A DNA stretch of 64,000 bases, taken from the NCBI GenBank assembly GCA_035695045.1, contig DASSEX010000066.1:1-64000 (forward strand). The letters run 5' to 3'. Each line of letters begins with the position of its first letter. The first letter of the stretch is position 1. This DNA is from DASSKP01 sp035695045 (lineage in GTDB: Bacteria > Actinomycetota > Actinomycetes > JAFAQI01). The notes beneath the pieces were generated by a model. It was not told the origin of the DNA and did not search any database. It saw only the letters and a list, made by a program, of their open reading frames with translations. A program made the position numbers and the translations under genes. Of this stretch, positions 16,056-23,931 are shown in pieces.

Positions 16056-17741
16056 TCACCTCCGTCCGCGATTGACGGCGGACACGATGGCGTGCAACGA
16101 CGCCGTCGTGATGCTCGGGTGGATGCCGCAGCCCCACAGCACCTGGTCCGCGACGGCGACCTCGAGGTACGCCGCGGCTTGCGCTTCCTCACCGGCGCTG
16201 GTCGCGTGCTCGTGGTAGTCGAGCACGCGCGCGTCGACGTCCAGCCCGGCGAGGGCATGCACGAACGCCGCGATCGGGCCGTTGCCCTCGCCGGAGATCG
16301 TGTGCGGTTGGCCGTCCCACTCGATCTCGGCGGTCAGCTGCTCCGCACCGGCTGATGTGACCGTGTAGCCGAGCAAGCGCAACGGAGCCTGCCGGTCGAG
16401 GTACGTGCTGCGGTAGAGCTCCCAGATGCGCTCCGGTGCGATCTCGCCGCCGTCCGCGTCGGCGACCTCCTGCACGATCCGCGCGAACTCGATCTGCATG
16501 CGCCGCGGGAGGTCGAGGTGGTAGTCGTGCTTGAGCACGTACGCCGTGCCGCCCTTGCCGGACTGGCTGTTGACCCTGATGACGGCCTCGTAGCCGCGAC
16601 CGACGTCCTTCGGATCGATGGGGAGATAGGGCACCTCCCAGCGGAAGTCGTCAACCGCTGAGCCGGCCTCGCCGGCGTCGCGTTCGAGCGCCTCGAACCC
16701 CTTCTTGATCGCGTCCTGGTGCGATCCGGAAAACGCCGTGTAGACGAGGTCGCCACCGTAGGGATGCCGTGGATGGACCGGCAGCTGGTTGCAGTACTCG
16801 ACGGTACGACGTACTTCGTCGATGTCGCTGAAGTCGACGCCCGGGTCGATGCCCTGGCTGAAGAGGTTGAGCGCCAACGTGACGAGGCAGACGTTGCCGG
16901 TGCGCTCGCCGTTGCCGAACAGGCAGCCCTCGACGCGGTCCGCGCCGGCCATGACTCCCTGCTCGGCGGCCGCGACCGCGGTGCCGCGGTCGTTGTGCGG
17001 ATGCAGGCTCAGGATCACGGCGTCGCGCCGGCTGATGTTGCGGTGGAACCACTCGATCTGGTCGGCGTAGATGTTCGGCGTGGCCATCTCCACGGTCGCC
17101 GGCAGGTTGAGCACGACCTTCCGATCCGATGACGGCTGCCAAACGTCCATCACCGCGTCACAGACCTCGACGGCGTAGTCGAGCTCTGTCCCGGTGAACG
17201 ACTCAGGGCTGTACTGCCAGCGCACGGTGGTGTCCTGCAGGTAGGACTCGGCGTACTTCATGCACCACTCGGCCCCACGGACGGCGATGTCCTTGATGCC
17301 GTCCTTGTCGAGTCCGAACACGACCCGCCGCTGCAACGTCGAGGTGGAGTTGTAGAGGTGGATCAACGCCGTGCCCCGGAAGCCGGCGAGCGACTCACAG
17401 GTCCGCTCGATGAGCTCCTCACGGGCCTGAGTGAGGACCTGCACGGTCACGTCGTCCGGTACCAGGTCGTCCTCGACCAGTCGACGGATGAAGTCGAAGT
17501 CGGTCTGGCTCGCGGAGGGGAAACCGACCTCGATCTCCTTGTAGCCGAGCTGCACCAGCAGCTCGAACATGCGGCGCTTGCGCTCACCGTCCATCGGGTC
17601 GATGAGGGCCTGGTTGCCGTCGCGCAGGTCGACGCTGCACCACTGCGGCGGCTTGGTGATGACCTGGGACGGCCAGGTGCGGTCGGGAAGATCGATCGGC
17701 TCGAACGCGCGGTAGCGCGAAGCCTTGGGCATGCCGGGCAT
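16056..17741 (-). CDS. leuA: 2-isopropylmalate synthase
   Basis: A 561-residue enzyme that condenses acetyl-CoA and 2-ketoisovalerate, the first committed step to leucine. The CSVDLRDGNQAL motif is near residues 35-46, LHPHNDRG near 247-254, and the GNGERTGN segment follows. The C-terminal LeuA-dimer domain carries the Leu feedback site and ends in the ASLHAIVSAVNR region. The long N-terminus (MPGMPKASRYRAF) is typical of the actinobacterial form, without the repeat insert of M. tuberculosis. The ATG at 17741 follows AAGGAG; ATG 17732 is an alternative. A Leu-codon leader ORF precedes it. Confidence 0.95.
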   Translation of the reverse strand: MPGMPKASRYRAFEPIDLPDRTWPSQVITKPPQWCSVDLRDGNQALIDPMDGERKRRMFELLVQLGYKEIEVGFPSASQTDFDFIRRLVEDDLVPDDVTVQVLTQAREELIERTCESLAGFRGTALIHLYNSTSTLQRRVVFGLDKDGIKDIAVRGAEWCMKYAESYLQDTTVRWQYSPESFTGTELDYAVEVCDAVMDVWQPSSDRKVVLNLPATVEMATPNIYADQIEWFHRNISRRDAVILSLHPHNDRGTAVAAAEQGVMAGADRVEGCLFGNGERTGNVCLVTLALNLFSQGIDPGVDFSDIDEVRRTVEYCNQLPVHPRHPYGGDLVYTAFSGSHQDAIKKGFEALERDAGEAGSAVDDFRWEVPYLPIDPKDVGRGYEAVIRVNSQSGKGGTAYVLKHDYHLDLPRRMQIEFARIVQEVADADGGEIAPERIWELYRSTYLDRQAPLRLLGYTVTSAGAEQLTAEIEWDGQPHTISGEGNGPIAAFVHALAGLDVDARVLDYHEHATSAGEEAQAAAYLEVAVADQVLWGCGIHPSITTASLHAIVSAVNRGRR

Positions 17742-17840
17742 CGGGATGGTGCTCCTTGGGTCGTACGAATGTTGACGACCGGCTGATGCGGAAGCGCGGA
17801 ACCGTCACGCGCACTGCCGACTGGCGTGTCTCCGACACGA

Positions 17841-17877
17841 CGGACCCCGCAGCGGGGGGCCGGTCTGCCAGGCCCCG
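17841..17877 (-). promoter_or_regulatory. Alternative RNA hairpins of the leuA leader
   Basis: On the minus strand, right after the leader stop, the segment GGCCCC can pair with an upstream GGGGCC (beginning next to the stop codon) or, through its CCCCGC end, with a downstream GCGGGG. The two pairings exclude each other. No U-tract terminator is present. A small hairpin (GTGTC/GACAC, 17826-17838) follows. This matches the idea of a leucine leader that controls by RNA refolding rather than by a simple terminator, as described for actinobacterial leuA leaders. Confidence 0.6.
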
Positions 17878-17910
17878 CTACGGGCGAATAAGAAGCAGCG
17901 AGTGACGCAT
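17878..17910 (-). CDS. leuA leader peptide (Leu-rich)
   Basis: A 10-codon ORF, MRHSLLLIRP, with three consecutive Leu codons (CTG CTT CTT). CTT is rare in this GC-rich DNA, which would sharpen stalling when leucyl-tRNA is low. It ends immediately before the competing hairpins and lies about 135 nt before leuA. The ATG is 7 nt after a TAAGGT -10 box, so the message probably starts at the ATG itself. Confidence 0.85.
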   Translation of the reverse strand: MRHSLLLIRP

Positions 17911-17917
17911 CACGACG

Positions 17918-17947
17918 ACCTTACTCGACAGGAGCGCGCGCTGTCTT
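17918..17947 (-). promoter_or_regulatory. Promoter of the leuA leader
   Basis: AAGACA (17942-17947), an 18-nt spacer and TAAGGT (17918-17923), then 7 nt to the leader ATG. The rest of the stretch to the DUF1206 gene (17948-18056) shows no further gene or clear signal. Confidence 0.65.
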
Positions 17948-18056
17948 GAAGCCGGGACGTCGCGTCTCGGCGGGCGAGACAGCCCCTCCGGCGGCGACGT
18001 ACCGGACAAGTCGGGCGCGGACGCGTGAGTCTGCCGCCTCGGGGCACCACCTGCGC

Positions 18057-18899
18057 ATGGAGATGACGATCACCGCGGGTGACGCCAAGCACCGGATGCG
18101 CCGGGCAGCGCGCAGCGACTGGGTCGATCGGCTGGCCAGAATGGGGCTGGCGGCCCGCGGCCTGGTGTACGTCGTCATCGGCTGGATCGCCGTGCAGATC
18201 GCGTTCGGCGGCTCGGGCCAACAAGCGGACCGGCAGGGCGCGATCCACACGCTCGCCTCCAACGGTCTCGGTGAGGTGCTGGTCGCTGTCGCCGGCGTCG
18301 GCTTCGCGGGTTACGCGATCTGGCGCCTCGTCCAGGCGGTCACCGGCTTCGGTGAGCAGGGTGCGAAGGAGTACGGCAAGCGCGGCGCTGCGCTCTTCCG
18401 CGCCGGCCTGTACGGCTGGTTCGCCGTGAGCACGTTTCTCCTGCTCGCGGGCGCCGGCGGCGGCAGCAGCAGCAGCAACCAGTCGTCGCGAACCTGGTCC
18501 GCACGTCTGCTGGCCGCACCGCTCGGCCGCTGGCTGGTCGTGGGAGTCGGCGTCGGCTTTCTCATCGCCGGTGCAGCGCTGGCGTGGCGCGGGCTGACGA
18601 CGAAGTTCGACGAGAAGCTGAAGCTCGGGCAGATGGGCCAGGCGACGAGACACGCTGTCAAGTCGGTGGGCCTTGTCGGCAACGTCGCGCGGGGCGTCGT
18701 CTTCGGCGTCGTCGGTGTCTTCTTCATCGTCGCCGCGAAGACCTACGACCCGCACAAGGCCCGCGGGCTCGACGGTTCACTGCGCGCGCTTGCCGCCGGC
18801 AGCTGGGGCAAAGCACTGCTGACCGCCGTCGCGCTGGGGCTCGCGGCTTTCGGCCTCTTCTCCTTCGCCGAGGCGCGCTACCGGCGCACCGACGCGTGA
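18057..18899 (+). CDS. DUF1206 membrane protein
   Basis: A 280-residue inner-membrane protein of the DUF1206 family. It consists of three related units of about 80 residues, each with two membrane helices and a GLAARGLVY-like opening (near residues 30-55, 120-150 and 205-235), separated by short charged loops including a Ser-rich run near 138-146. Function is unknown; the repeat of the unit and lack of catalytic residues suggest a scaffold or small channel. ATG 18057 is preferred because it leaves a short charged N-terminus; the open frame starts further up but overlaps the leuA promoter. No Shine-Dalgarno is obvious. Confidence 0.82.
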   Translation: MEMTITAGDAKHRMRRAARSDWVDRLARMGLAARGLVYVVIGWIAVQIAFGGSGQQADRQGAIHTLASNGLGEVLVAVAGVGFAGYAIWRLVQAVTGFGEQGAKEYGKRGAALFRAGLYGWFAVSTFLLLAGAGGGSSSSNQSSRTWSARLLAAPLGRWLVVGVGVGFLIAGAALAWRGLTTKFDEKLKLGQMGQATRHAVKSVGLVGNVARGVVFGVVGVFFIVAAKTYDPHKARGLDGSLRALAAGSWGKALLTAVALGLAAFGLFSFAEARYRRTDA

Positions 18900-18906
18900 C
18901 TGCAGC

Positions 18907-19236
18907 TCATTTCCGCGGCAGGGTGCGCGCGTAGCCGACACCGCGGTCGACCCATCTCTGCAGCGTCGCATCGTCATCGAGCACGTCCGGGTGCACCCGC
19001 AACCAGCCGTTCATCGAGCGACCGCGCATCTCCATCAGGTCGGCGCCCGGTTCCCGGAGAAGTGACTCGGTCTCGTCGGGGTCGACGCGCACCAACAGGC
19101 CGCCCTGACCACTGGCCGCGACGCTCATGTTGCCGCCGACGAGAAACGCCAGCCCGCCGAACATCTTCTTCTCTGTCACAGGCTCATCAGGCAGCATGGC
19201 CCGGACGCGCTCGGCGAGCGCTTCGTCGTACGCCAC
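18907..19236 (-). CDS. TfoX N-terminal domain protein
   Basis: A 109-residue cytoplasmic protein of the TfoX N-terminal domain family, with the diagnostic KKMFGGLAFLVGGNM segment near residues 24-38 and RSMNGWLRV near 73-81. In proteobacteria TfoX regulates competence, but stand-alone copies in actinobacteria have no assigned role. GTG 19236 is chosen because VAYDEAL is the usual family opening and a TACATT box lies 6 nt upstream; a longer ATG form would overlap the divergent methyltransferase. It converges with the DUF1206 gene. Confidence 0.85.
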   Translation of the reverse strand: MAYDEALAERVRAMLPDEPVTEKKMFGGLAFLVGGNMSVAASGQGGLLVRVDPDETESLLREPGADLMEMRGRSMNGWLRVHPDVLDDDATLQRWVDRGVGYARTLPRK

Positions 19237-19242
19237 CGGCCA

Positions 19243-19248
19243 AATGTA
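19243..19248 (-). promoter_or_regulatory. Predicted -10 box (TACATT) of the TfoX-like gene
   Basis: TACATT ends 6 nt before GTG 19236, implying a leaderless transcript. It lies in the 28-nt gap shared with the divergent methyltransferase gene. Confidence 0.5.
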
Positions 19249-19264
19249 GACGGGACGTCGGACC

Positions 19265-19876
19265 ATGGGTTTCTACGGAGACCGCGTGCTGCCGCACGTG
19301 ATCAACGTCGTGATGAACAACAAGCAGACCCGCCGGATCAGAGCGCGCGTGTGCGAAGGCCTGACCGGCGATGTCGTCGAGATCGGGTTCGGCACGGGCC
19401 ACAACCTGCCGTTCCTGCCGGCGGGCGTGACCCGGCTGCACGCCGTCGAGCCGTCCAGCCGCTCCGTCGAGCTCGCGAAGGACCGCATCGCGGCTGCACA
19501 CATACCGGTCGAGGTGGTCGGCCTCGACGGACAACGACTGCCGTTGGCCGACGGTTCTGCGGACTCCGTCCTGTGCACCTGGAGTCTGTGCACGATTCCG
19601 GATCCCGTCGCGGCAGTCTCGGAGATGCGCAGAGTCTTGCGACCGGGTGGGCGGCTGCACTTCGTCGAACACGGCCGCTCGCCTGACGAGAAGGTCGTCA
19701 GGTGGCAGGACCGGCTCAACGGTCTGGAACGACGCGTCGCCGGCGGCTGCAACCTCAACCGCGACATCCCGGCGCTCATCGAGGCCGGGGGCTTCGACAT
19801 CGTCCAGCTCGACACCTACTACGCACAAGGCGAACCGAAGACGCTCGGCTACTTCTACGAGGGGCGCGCCTGCTGA
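19265..19876 (+). CDS. Class I SAM-dependent methyltransferase
   Basis: A 203-residue cytoplasmic methyltransferase. Motif I is VVEIGFGTGHNLPFL (about residues 37-51), followed by the acidic AVEPS loop (about 60) and a CTWSLCTIPDP stretch near motif IV. The sequence resembles UbiE/METTL7-type small-molecule or lipid methyltransferases; the acceptor is unknown. ATG 19265 lies only 28 nt from the divergent TfoX-like start. A strong hairpin follows its stop. Confidence 0.88.
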   Translation: MGFYGDRVLPHVINVVMNNKQTRRIRARVCEGLTGDVVEIGFGTGHNLPFLPAGVTRLHAVEPSSRSVELAKDRIAAAHIPVEVVGLDGQRLPLADGSADSVLCTWSLCTIPDPVAAVSEMRRVLRPGGRLHFVEHGRSPDEKVVRWQDRLNGLERRVAGGCNLNRDIPALIEAGGFDIVQLDTYYAQGEPKTLGYFYEGRAC

Positions 19877-19892
19877 GAGCTGTCAGAGCACC

Positions 19893-19926
19893 GACGGGCG
19901 GCGTCCGTGACCGGACGCCGCCCGTC
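19893..19926. terminator. Bidirectional terminator hairpin
   Basis: A perfect 15-bp stem (19893-19907 with 19912-19926; arm GACGGGCGGCGTCCG) closed by a TGAC loop. It lies between the converging methyltransferase and cupredoxin genes and could serve both. Confidence 0.88.
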
Positions 19927-19947
19927 GCTTGACCGGGTGTCAGCTCG

Positions 19948-20841
19948 TCAGGTGAGCGTGACGATTCGCACCATGCCCATCATTGCGTGGGGCATGCCGG
20001 TCTGCGGGTCCGGGAAGAAGCACATCAACGCGTAGCTTCCTGCCGGAAGGTGCAGGTGCAACGACATCGCGTGGCCGGGGCTGACGATGTCGCTGCTCTG
20101 GTCACCCGGCAGGATGAAGTCAGGCGGGTTCGGGCTGGAAAGCGCGTCGATGACCTGCTGCCGGGTCGTGCCGGCCTTGACGTGCTGCAGCACGACGAAG
20201 TGCGGCGAGACCGTCGCACGATTGACGAACTTGATGTTGCCGTGCGAGGGCAACGTGCTCGCACCGCCCCACCGACGGTCGTCGCGCGCGACCACAGTTG
20301 CGCTCGTCGCGGGCAACGTCTGCGGGCCGGCGGGCGCCGTCACCGTCAGACGCACCGGCCGCCGCGGGACGAGGTTGCTGTCGTCGAACAGGACGTAGCG
20401 GTGTCCGGCCTGCGAAAGCAGGACCGAGCCGTGCCGCACTGTCCCGTCGTGGGCTGACACGCCGCCCAACGCGGTGATGTTGGCGATCGCATGATTCAGG
20501 GCCTTCAGGCCGGCCTTCGTGTCGCCGTTCGGACCCTCGAGGTTGGTGAGCGCCGTCTTGACATCACTGCGGAAGTCGGCGAACGAGTAGCCGGAGTGCA
20601 GTCGCACGATCTCAATGGTGCGGTCGCCGCCCGCGGCGTCCATGTACATCGTGACCCGACCCGCCGGGAACGTCGTCGGACCCTTGACGTACATGCCGTG
20701 ACTGGTGATGGCGACGTGCAGGAACGTGCCGCCGGCCGCAGCGGAAGCGGCAGGTGCCACCGCGATGCCGACACCGATCATGCCGGTGGACATCGCCGTG
20801 GCGATGGCGGCGCGTCCTAGTCGCCGTTTGATACCGATCAT
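19948..20841 (-). CDS. Secreted cupredoxin-like protein
   Basis: A 297-residue exported protein: signal peptide at about 1-36, then a beta-rich body. The C-terminal 45 residues carry the likely copper site: His257 (PGHAM), Cys274 (ALMCFF), His285 (MPHAM) and a cluster of methionines (283, 287, 288, 290). This is the pattern of cupredoxins with a CFxPD...G.PHA..GM end. ATG 20841 has a GGGGGA Shine-Dalgarno; the upstream extension lacks one. It is divergent from the multicopper oxidase gene, 159 nt apart, so the two may share control and work as electron carrier and oxidase. Confidence 0.8.
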   Translation of the reverse strand: MIGIKRRLGRAAIATAMSTGMIGVGIAVAPAASAAAGGTFLHVAITSHGMYVKGPTTFPAGRVTMYMDAAGGDRTIEIVRLHSGYSFADFRSDVKTALTNLEGPNGDTKAGLKALNHAIANITALGGVSAHDGTVRHGSVLLSQAGHRYVLFDDSNLVPRRPVRLTVTAPAGPQTLPATSATVVARDDRRWGGASTLPSHGNIKFVNRATVSPHFVVLQHVKAGTTRQQVIDALSSPNPPDFILPGDQSSDIVSPGHAMSLHLHLPAGSYALMCFFPDPQTGMPHAMMGMVRIVTLT

Positions 20842-20926
20842 CGATCCCCCTGATTCGATTCGTTCCGCGCCCCTCAGCGGAACTCCGCCGCGTTGTCTAT
20901 CACCGGTTGCAGCTGTCTGCCACGCA

Positions 20927-20960
20927 TTCGACAAGGACGCGGAAAGGCGTTCTTGTCGAA
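20927..20960. repeat. 14-bp inverted repeat between the copper genes
   Basis: Arms 20927-20940 (TTCGACAAGGACGC) and 20947-20960 (GCGTTCTTGTCGAA) pair along their whole length with a single G-T pair; the loop is GGAAAG. It sits in the shared upstream region of the cupredoxin and multicopper oxidase genes. It could be an operator for a copper-responsive repressor or an RNA hairpin in the leader of one gene. Confidence 0.7.
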
Positions 20961-21000
20961 ACACGTGACATGCGCGGCCGGATGGTGTGAGACTCCGGCC

Positions 21001-23088
21001 GTGCTCGGGGGGAAGTCGAGCAGGCTTGCTGCTGCCTGCACCTTGACTGCTGCAGCCGTCGTCGTGCTGACGCTGCCGTCAGCCGCGGCGAACCGCACCG
21101 TCGTCGAGTCGCCGCAGGCGGTGCTTCTGGCGACCGCGCCGAGTGCGGCAACGATCGAGATCGATCCGGGCGCTGCGACGCATGGCTACGCGAACCCGAA
21201 CATCACGCTCGCTCAGGGCGGCACCCTCACGATCGTCAACTACGACTCGATGGTGCACACGGTGACGTCTGACGACCGCGGAGCGGACACCCAGCCCCTG
21301 TTCGACAGCGGCGATGCCCCCGGAAACGGCACCTTCACCTCTGTCCCCGGCGTCAACCTGCTGGCGGCGGGGACCTACAACTTCCACTGCCGCTACCACA
21401 ACACCGTCATGGTCGGGACGCTCACGATCGAGGGCGGGAGCGGCGGCGTGACACCGACGCCGCTGTCGTTCGACCAGCCTCTGTTCATCCCGCCCGTGCT
21501 GAACGACGCCAGCATCCGGATTCCGATGAAGCTCGCGCACGTGCGCGTCCTGCCGACGGGTCCGCTCACAGCGATGTGGACTTTCGGCGGCACCTACCCG
21601 GGGCCGACGATCATCCGGCCGGTCGGCAAGGATACGAAGGTCCGGTTCGTGAACAACCTGCCGCTGCGCGCTCACGCCGTGACCATCCACTACCACGGCG
21701 ACCACCACGCCTCACAGTTCGACGGGCAGCCGGCGTCGTACCTCATCAAGCGAGGCACCGCGCGCACCTACGACTATCCGCTGACGGAAGACGGCAAGCC
21801 CGAACGCGGGCAGTTCAACTTCTACCACGACCACCGCATGGCGCTGACCAGTCGCAACGTGTGGATGGGCCTCGAGGGCATGTTCATCACGCGCGACGGC
21901 ACCGCGTCGAAGTTCAACCTGCCACGAGGCCGGTACGACGTGCCGCTGATGATCACCGACCGCAGCTTCACGTCGGACAACCAGCTGACCAACCCGTTCC
22001 CGTCGAAGCCGACGATGGTCGTCACGGGTTCGAAGGCACCTCCCGGCGATGGCGTCACCGGCACGCACATCCTCGCCAACGGCCGCTATGCGCCGTACTT
22101 CAGGGTGGCCACGCACCGCTACCGCTTGCGCCTGCTCAACGGCTCGAACTTCACCTCTTACACGTTCCAGCTCTCCGACGGTCGGCCATTCGTGCAGATC
22201 GGCACCGGCAACGGTCTGCTTCCGAAACCCGTCGTGCGACAGACGATCCTCCTCGGCCCCGCCCAGCGCGCGGACGTCATCGTCGACTTCCACCGTGAGC
22301 TCAACAAGCGGGTGGTGCTCCAGACCGTCGCGCGTACTGACAACACGCACGGCGGCACGGACACACCGACCGCTCAGATCATGCAGTTCCGCGTCGTGCG
22401 CACGGCGTCGGACTCCACCCACATCCCGACGACCTTGATGGCCCGACCTCACCTCGACCTGCCGAGCCGTGTCGCGAAGACATGGACGGTCAATGTCGCG
22501 GGCGACCCGTCGACCGGCTCCTACTGGACCCTGAACGGAAAGATGTTCGACCCGAAGCGCATCGACTTCACGGTGCGACGGGGAGCGACGCAGATCTGGC
22601 GGCTGCAGAACAAGAGCACCGTGACGCACTACATCCATCTGCACGAGGAGCGCTGGCGCACCGTCAGCCGCGACGGACGGCGACCACCACCCTGGGAGCG
22701 CGGGCTCGAGGACACGTGGAAGCTGGACCCCGGCGAGAACGTGACCGTCGCCGCGAAGTTCACGGACTACACCGGCGCCTTCATGATCCACTGCCACATG
22801 CTCGACCACGAGGACCACGGGCTGATGGCGCAGTTCAAGGTGCTACCGCCGAGGACGACCTCGTCGACGACGAGCACGACAGCGTTGCGCGCGACCACGC
22901 TGACGACCGGCACCGCCGGCTCGCTCGCCTCGCTGCTCTCTCCGGTCACCGCGCAACCGGCGCGCCCCAGCTATGGCAACGCGTTGTTCTCGATGCTCAC
23001 GCGCGAGCTGCCCGCGAGCGACGTCGCGGCGATGTACGGATGGCTTTGCAGCCCCCACAAGACGGCCCGGCCGCCTCAGACAGCCTGA
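21001..23088 (+). CDS. Secreted four-domain multicopper oxidase
   Basis: A 695-residue exported oxidase. The GTG at 21001 begins a signal peptide (about 1-30). An extra N-terminal cupredoxin domain (about 45-146) has an intact type 1 copper site: His86, Cys130, His133, Met137. A three-domain laccase body follows, with copper motifs HYHGDH (His230, His232), YHDH (276, 278), THYIHLH (543, 546, 548) and HCHMLDHEDHGLM (597, 599, 603). The axial ligand position of the main T1 site (five after His603) is Leu608, not Met as in CotA and CueO. It resembles CotA/bilirubin-oxidase-like enzymes and probably oxidises phenols, metals (Cu, Mn) or pigments. The C-terminal 80 residues (Thr/Ser linker, then SDVAAMYGWL) are of unknown role. 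Confidence 0.92.
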   Translation: MLGGKSSRLAAACTLTAAAVVVLTLPSAAANRTVVESPQAVLLATAPSAATIEIDPGAATHGYANPNITLAQGGTLTIVNYDSMVHTVTSDDRGADTQPLFDSGDAPGNGTFTSVPGVNLLAAGTYNFHCRYHNTVMVGTLTIEGGSGGVTPTPLSFDQPLFIPPVLNDASIRIPMKLAHVRVLPTGPLTAMWTFGGTYPGPTIIRPVGKDTKVRFVNNLPLRAHAVTIHYHGDHHASQFDGQPASYLIKRGTARTYDYPLTEDGKPERGQFNFYHDHRMALTSRNVWMGLEGMFITRDGTASKFNLPRGRYDVPLMITDRSFTSDNQLTNPFPSKPTMVVTGSKAPPGDGVTGTHILANGRYAPYFRVATHRYRLRLLNGSNFTSYTFQLSDGRPFVQIGTGNGLLPKPVVRQTILLGPAQRADVIVDFHRELNKRVVLQTVARTDNTHGGTDTPTAQIMQFRVVRTASDSTHIPTTLMARPHLDLPSRVAKTWTVNVAGDPSTGSYWTLNGKMFDPKRIDFTVRRGATQIWRLQNKSTVTHYIHLHEERWRTVSRDGRRPPPWERGLEDTWKLDPGENVTVAAKFTDYTGAFMIHCHMLDHEDHGLMAQFKVLPPRTTSSTTSTTALRATTLTTGTAGSLASLLSPVTAQPARPSYGNALFSMLTRELPASDVAAMYGWLCSPHKTARPPQTA

Positions 23089-23931
23089 TCAGCGGGCAAG
23101 GAAGCTCTCGACCGCGGCGCGAAACGCCGCCGGCTCGTCCACCCACGGGAAGTGGCCGGCGCCCGCAATCGTCGTTACCTCGGCGCTCGGCAGCTCGTCG
23201 GCGAATGATTTCGCCACCGCTGCCCCCGTGAGCGCGTCGAGCTCGCCGACCACGACGAGCACGTCCGCGCGCACGGTCCGCAGGGACTCGCGCGCGGCGA
23301 GCGGGTCGTAGTCCGGCCCCGGCGGGTAGCCGGCGTTGGCACGGAGCGACATCTGCCGGTCGGCCCCGGCCGCATGCTGCTGCGCACGGTCGTCCCACCG
23401 GCCGTACCAAAACGGGCGCGTCTCCTTCTCCAGCTCGCTGCGCATGCGCGGGTTCGCGTGCTCCATGGCCTGCTGCGCCTCCGCCGCCTCCGCGAACCAC
23501 GGCTCGCCCGCGCGCGAGGCACGAATCTCGTCGACGTCATCGGCGGCCCAGCCGAACGGTCGTCCCGACGGCGTCACCAAGACCAGACGTCGTACGGCGT
23601 CCGGGTGGCGCGCAGCGTGCAACAGCACGACGGGGCAACCGGCCGAGTGCCCGAGGACGTCCGCGGGCGCCAGCTCGAGCGCGCGGCGGACGTCCTCGAG
23701 GTCGTCTGCCAACCGGGGAAGCTGAAGTGACGAGCGGTCCTCCGGCAGCTCGGATCCGCCGGTGCCGCGGTTGTCGAGCAGCAGGAGCTGTCGCGTCCCG
23801 GCCAGGCCGCCGAGGTCTTCGAGGTACTCAGCCGCGCGTCCGGGACCGCCGGGTACGCACAGAAGTGGCGGCCCTTCACCGACCTCATGGACGGCGAGCC
23901 GGCACCCGTCGGCGGCGGAGACGGTCGTCAC
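23089..23931 (-). CDS. Alpha/beta hydrolase (proline iminopeptidase-like)
   Basis: A 280-residue cytoplasmic alpha/beta hydrolase. The oxyanion motif GGPG is at 28-31, the nucleophile elbow GHSAG has Ser96, and the likely acid and base are in VVGELDAL (about 225) and GAGHFPWVDE (about 256). The GGPG form and LDNRGTGGS are typical of proline iminopeptidases, but the cap is short and the substrate is unknown. The GTG start overlaps the serA stop (GTGA), so it is coupled to serA. It meets the oxidase gene stop to stop. Confidence 0.88.
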   Translation of the reverse strand: MTTVSAADGCRLAVHEVGEGPPLLCVPGGPGRAAEYLEDLGGLAGTRQLLLLDNRGTGGSELPEDRSSLQLPRLADDLEDVRRALELAPADVLGHSAGCPVVLLHAARHPDAVRRLVLVTPSGRPFGWAADDVDEIRASRAGEPWFAEAAEAQQAMEHANPRMRSELEKETRPFWYGRWDDRAQQHAAGADRQMSLRANAGYPPGPDYDPLAARESLRTVRADVLVVVGELDALTGAAVAKSFADELPSAEVTTIAGAGHFPWVDEPAAFRAAVESFLAR

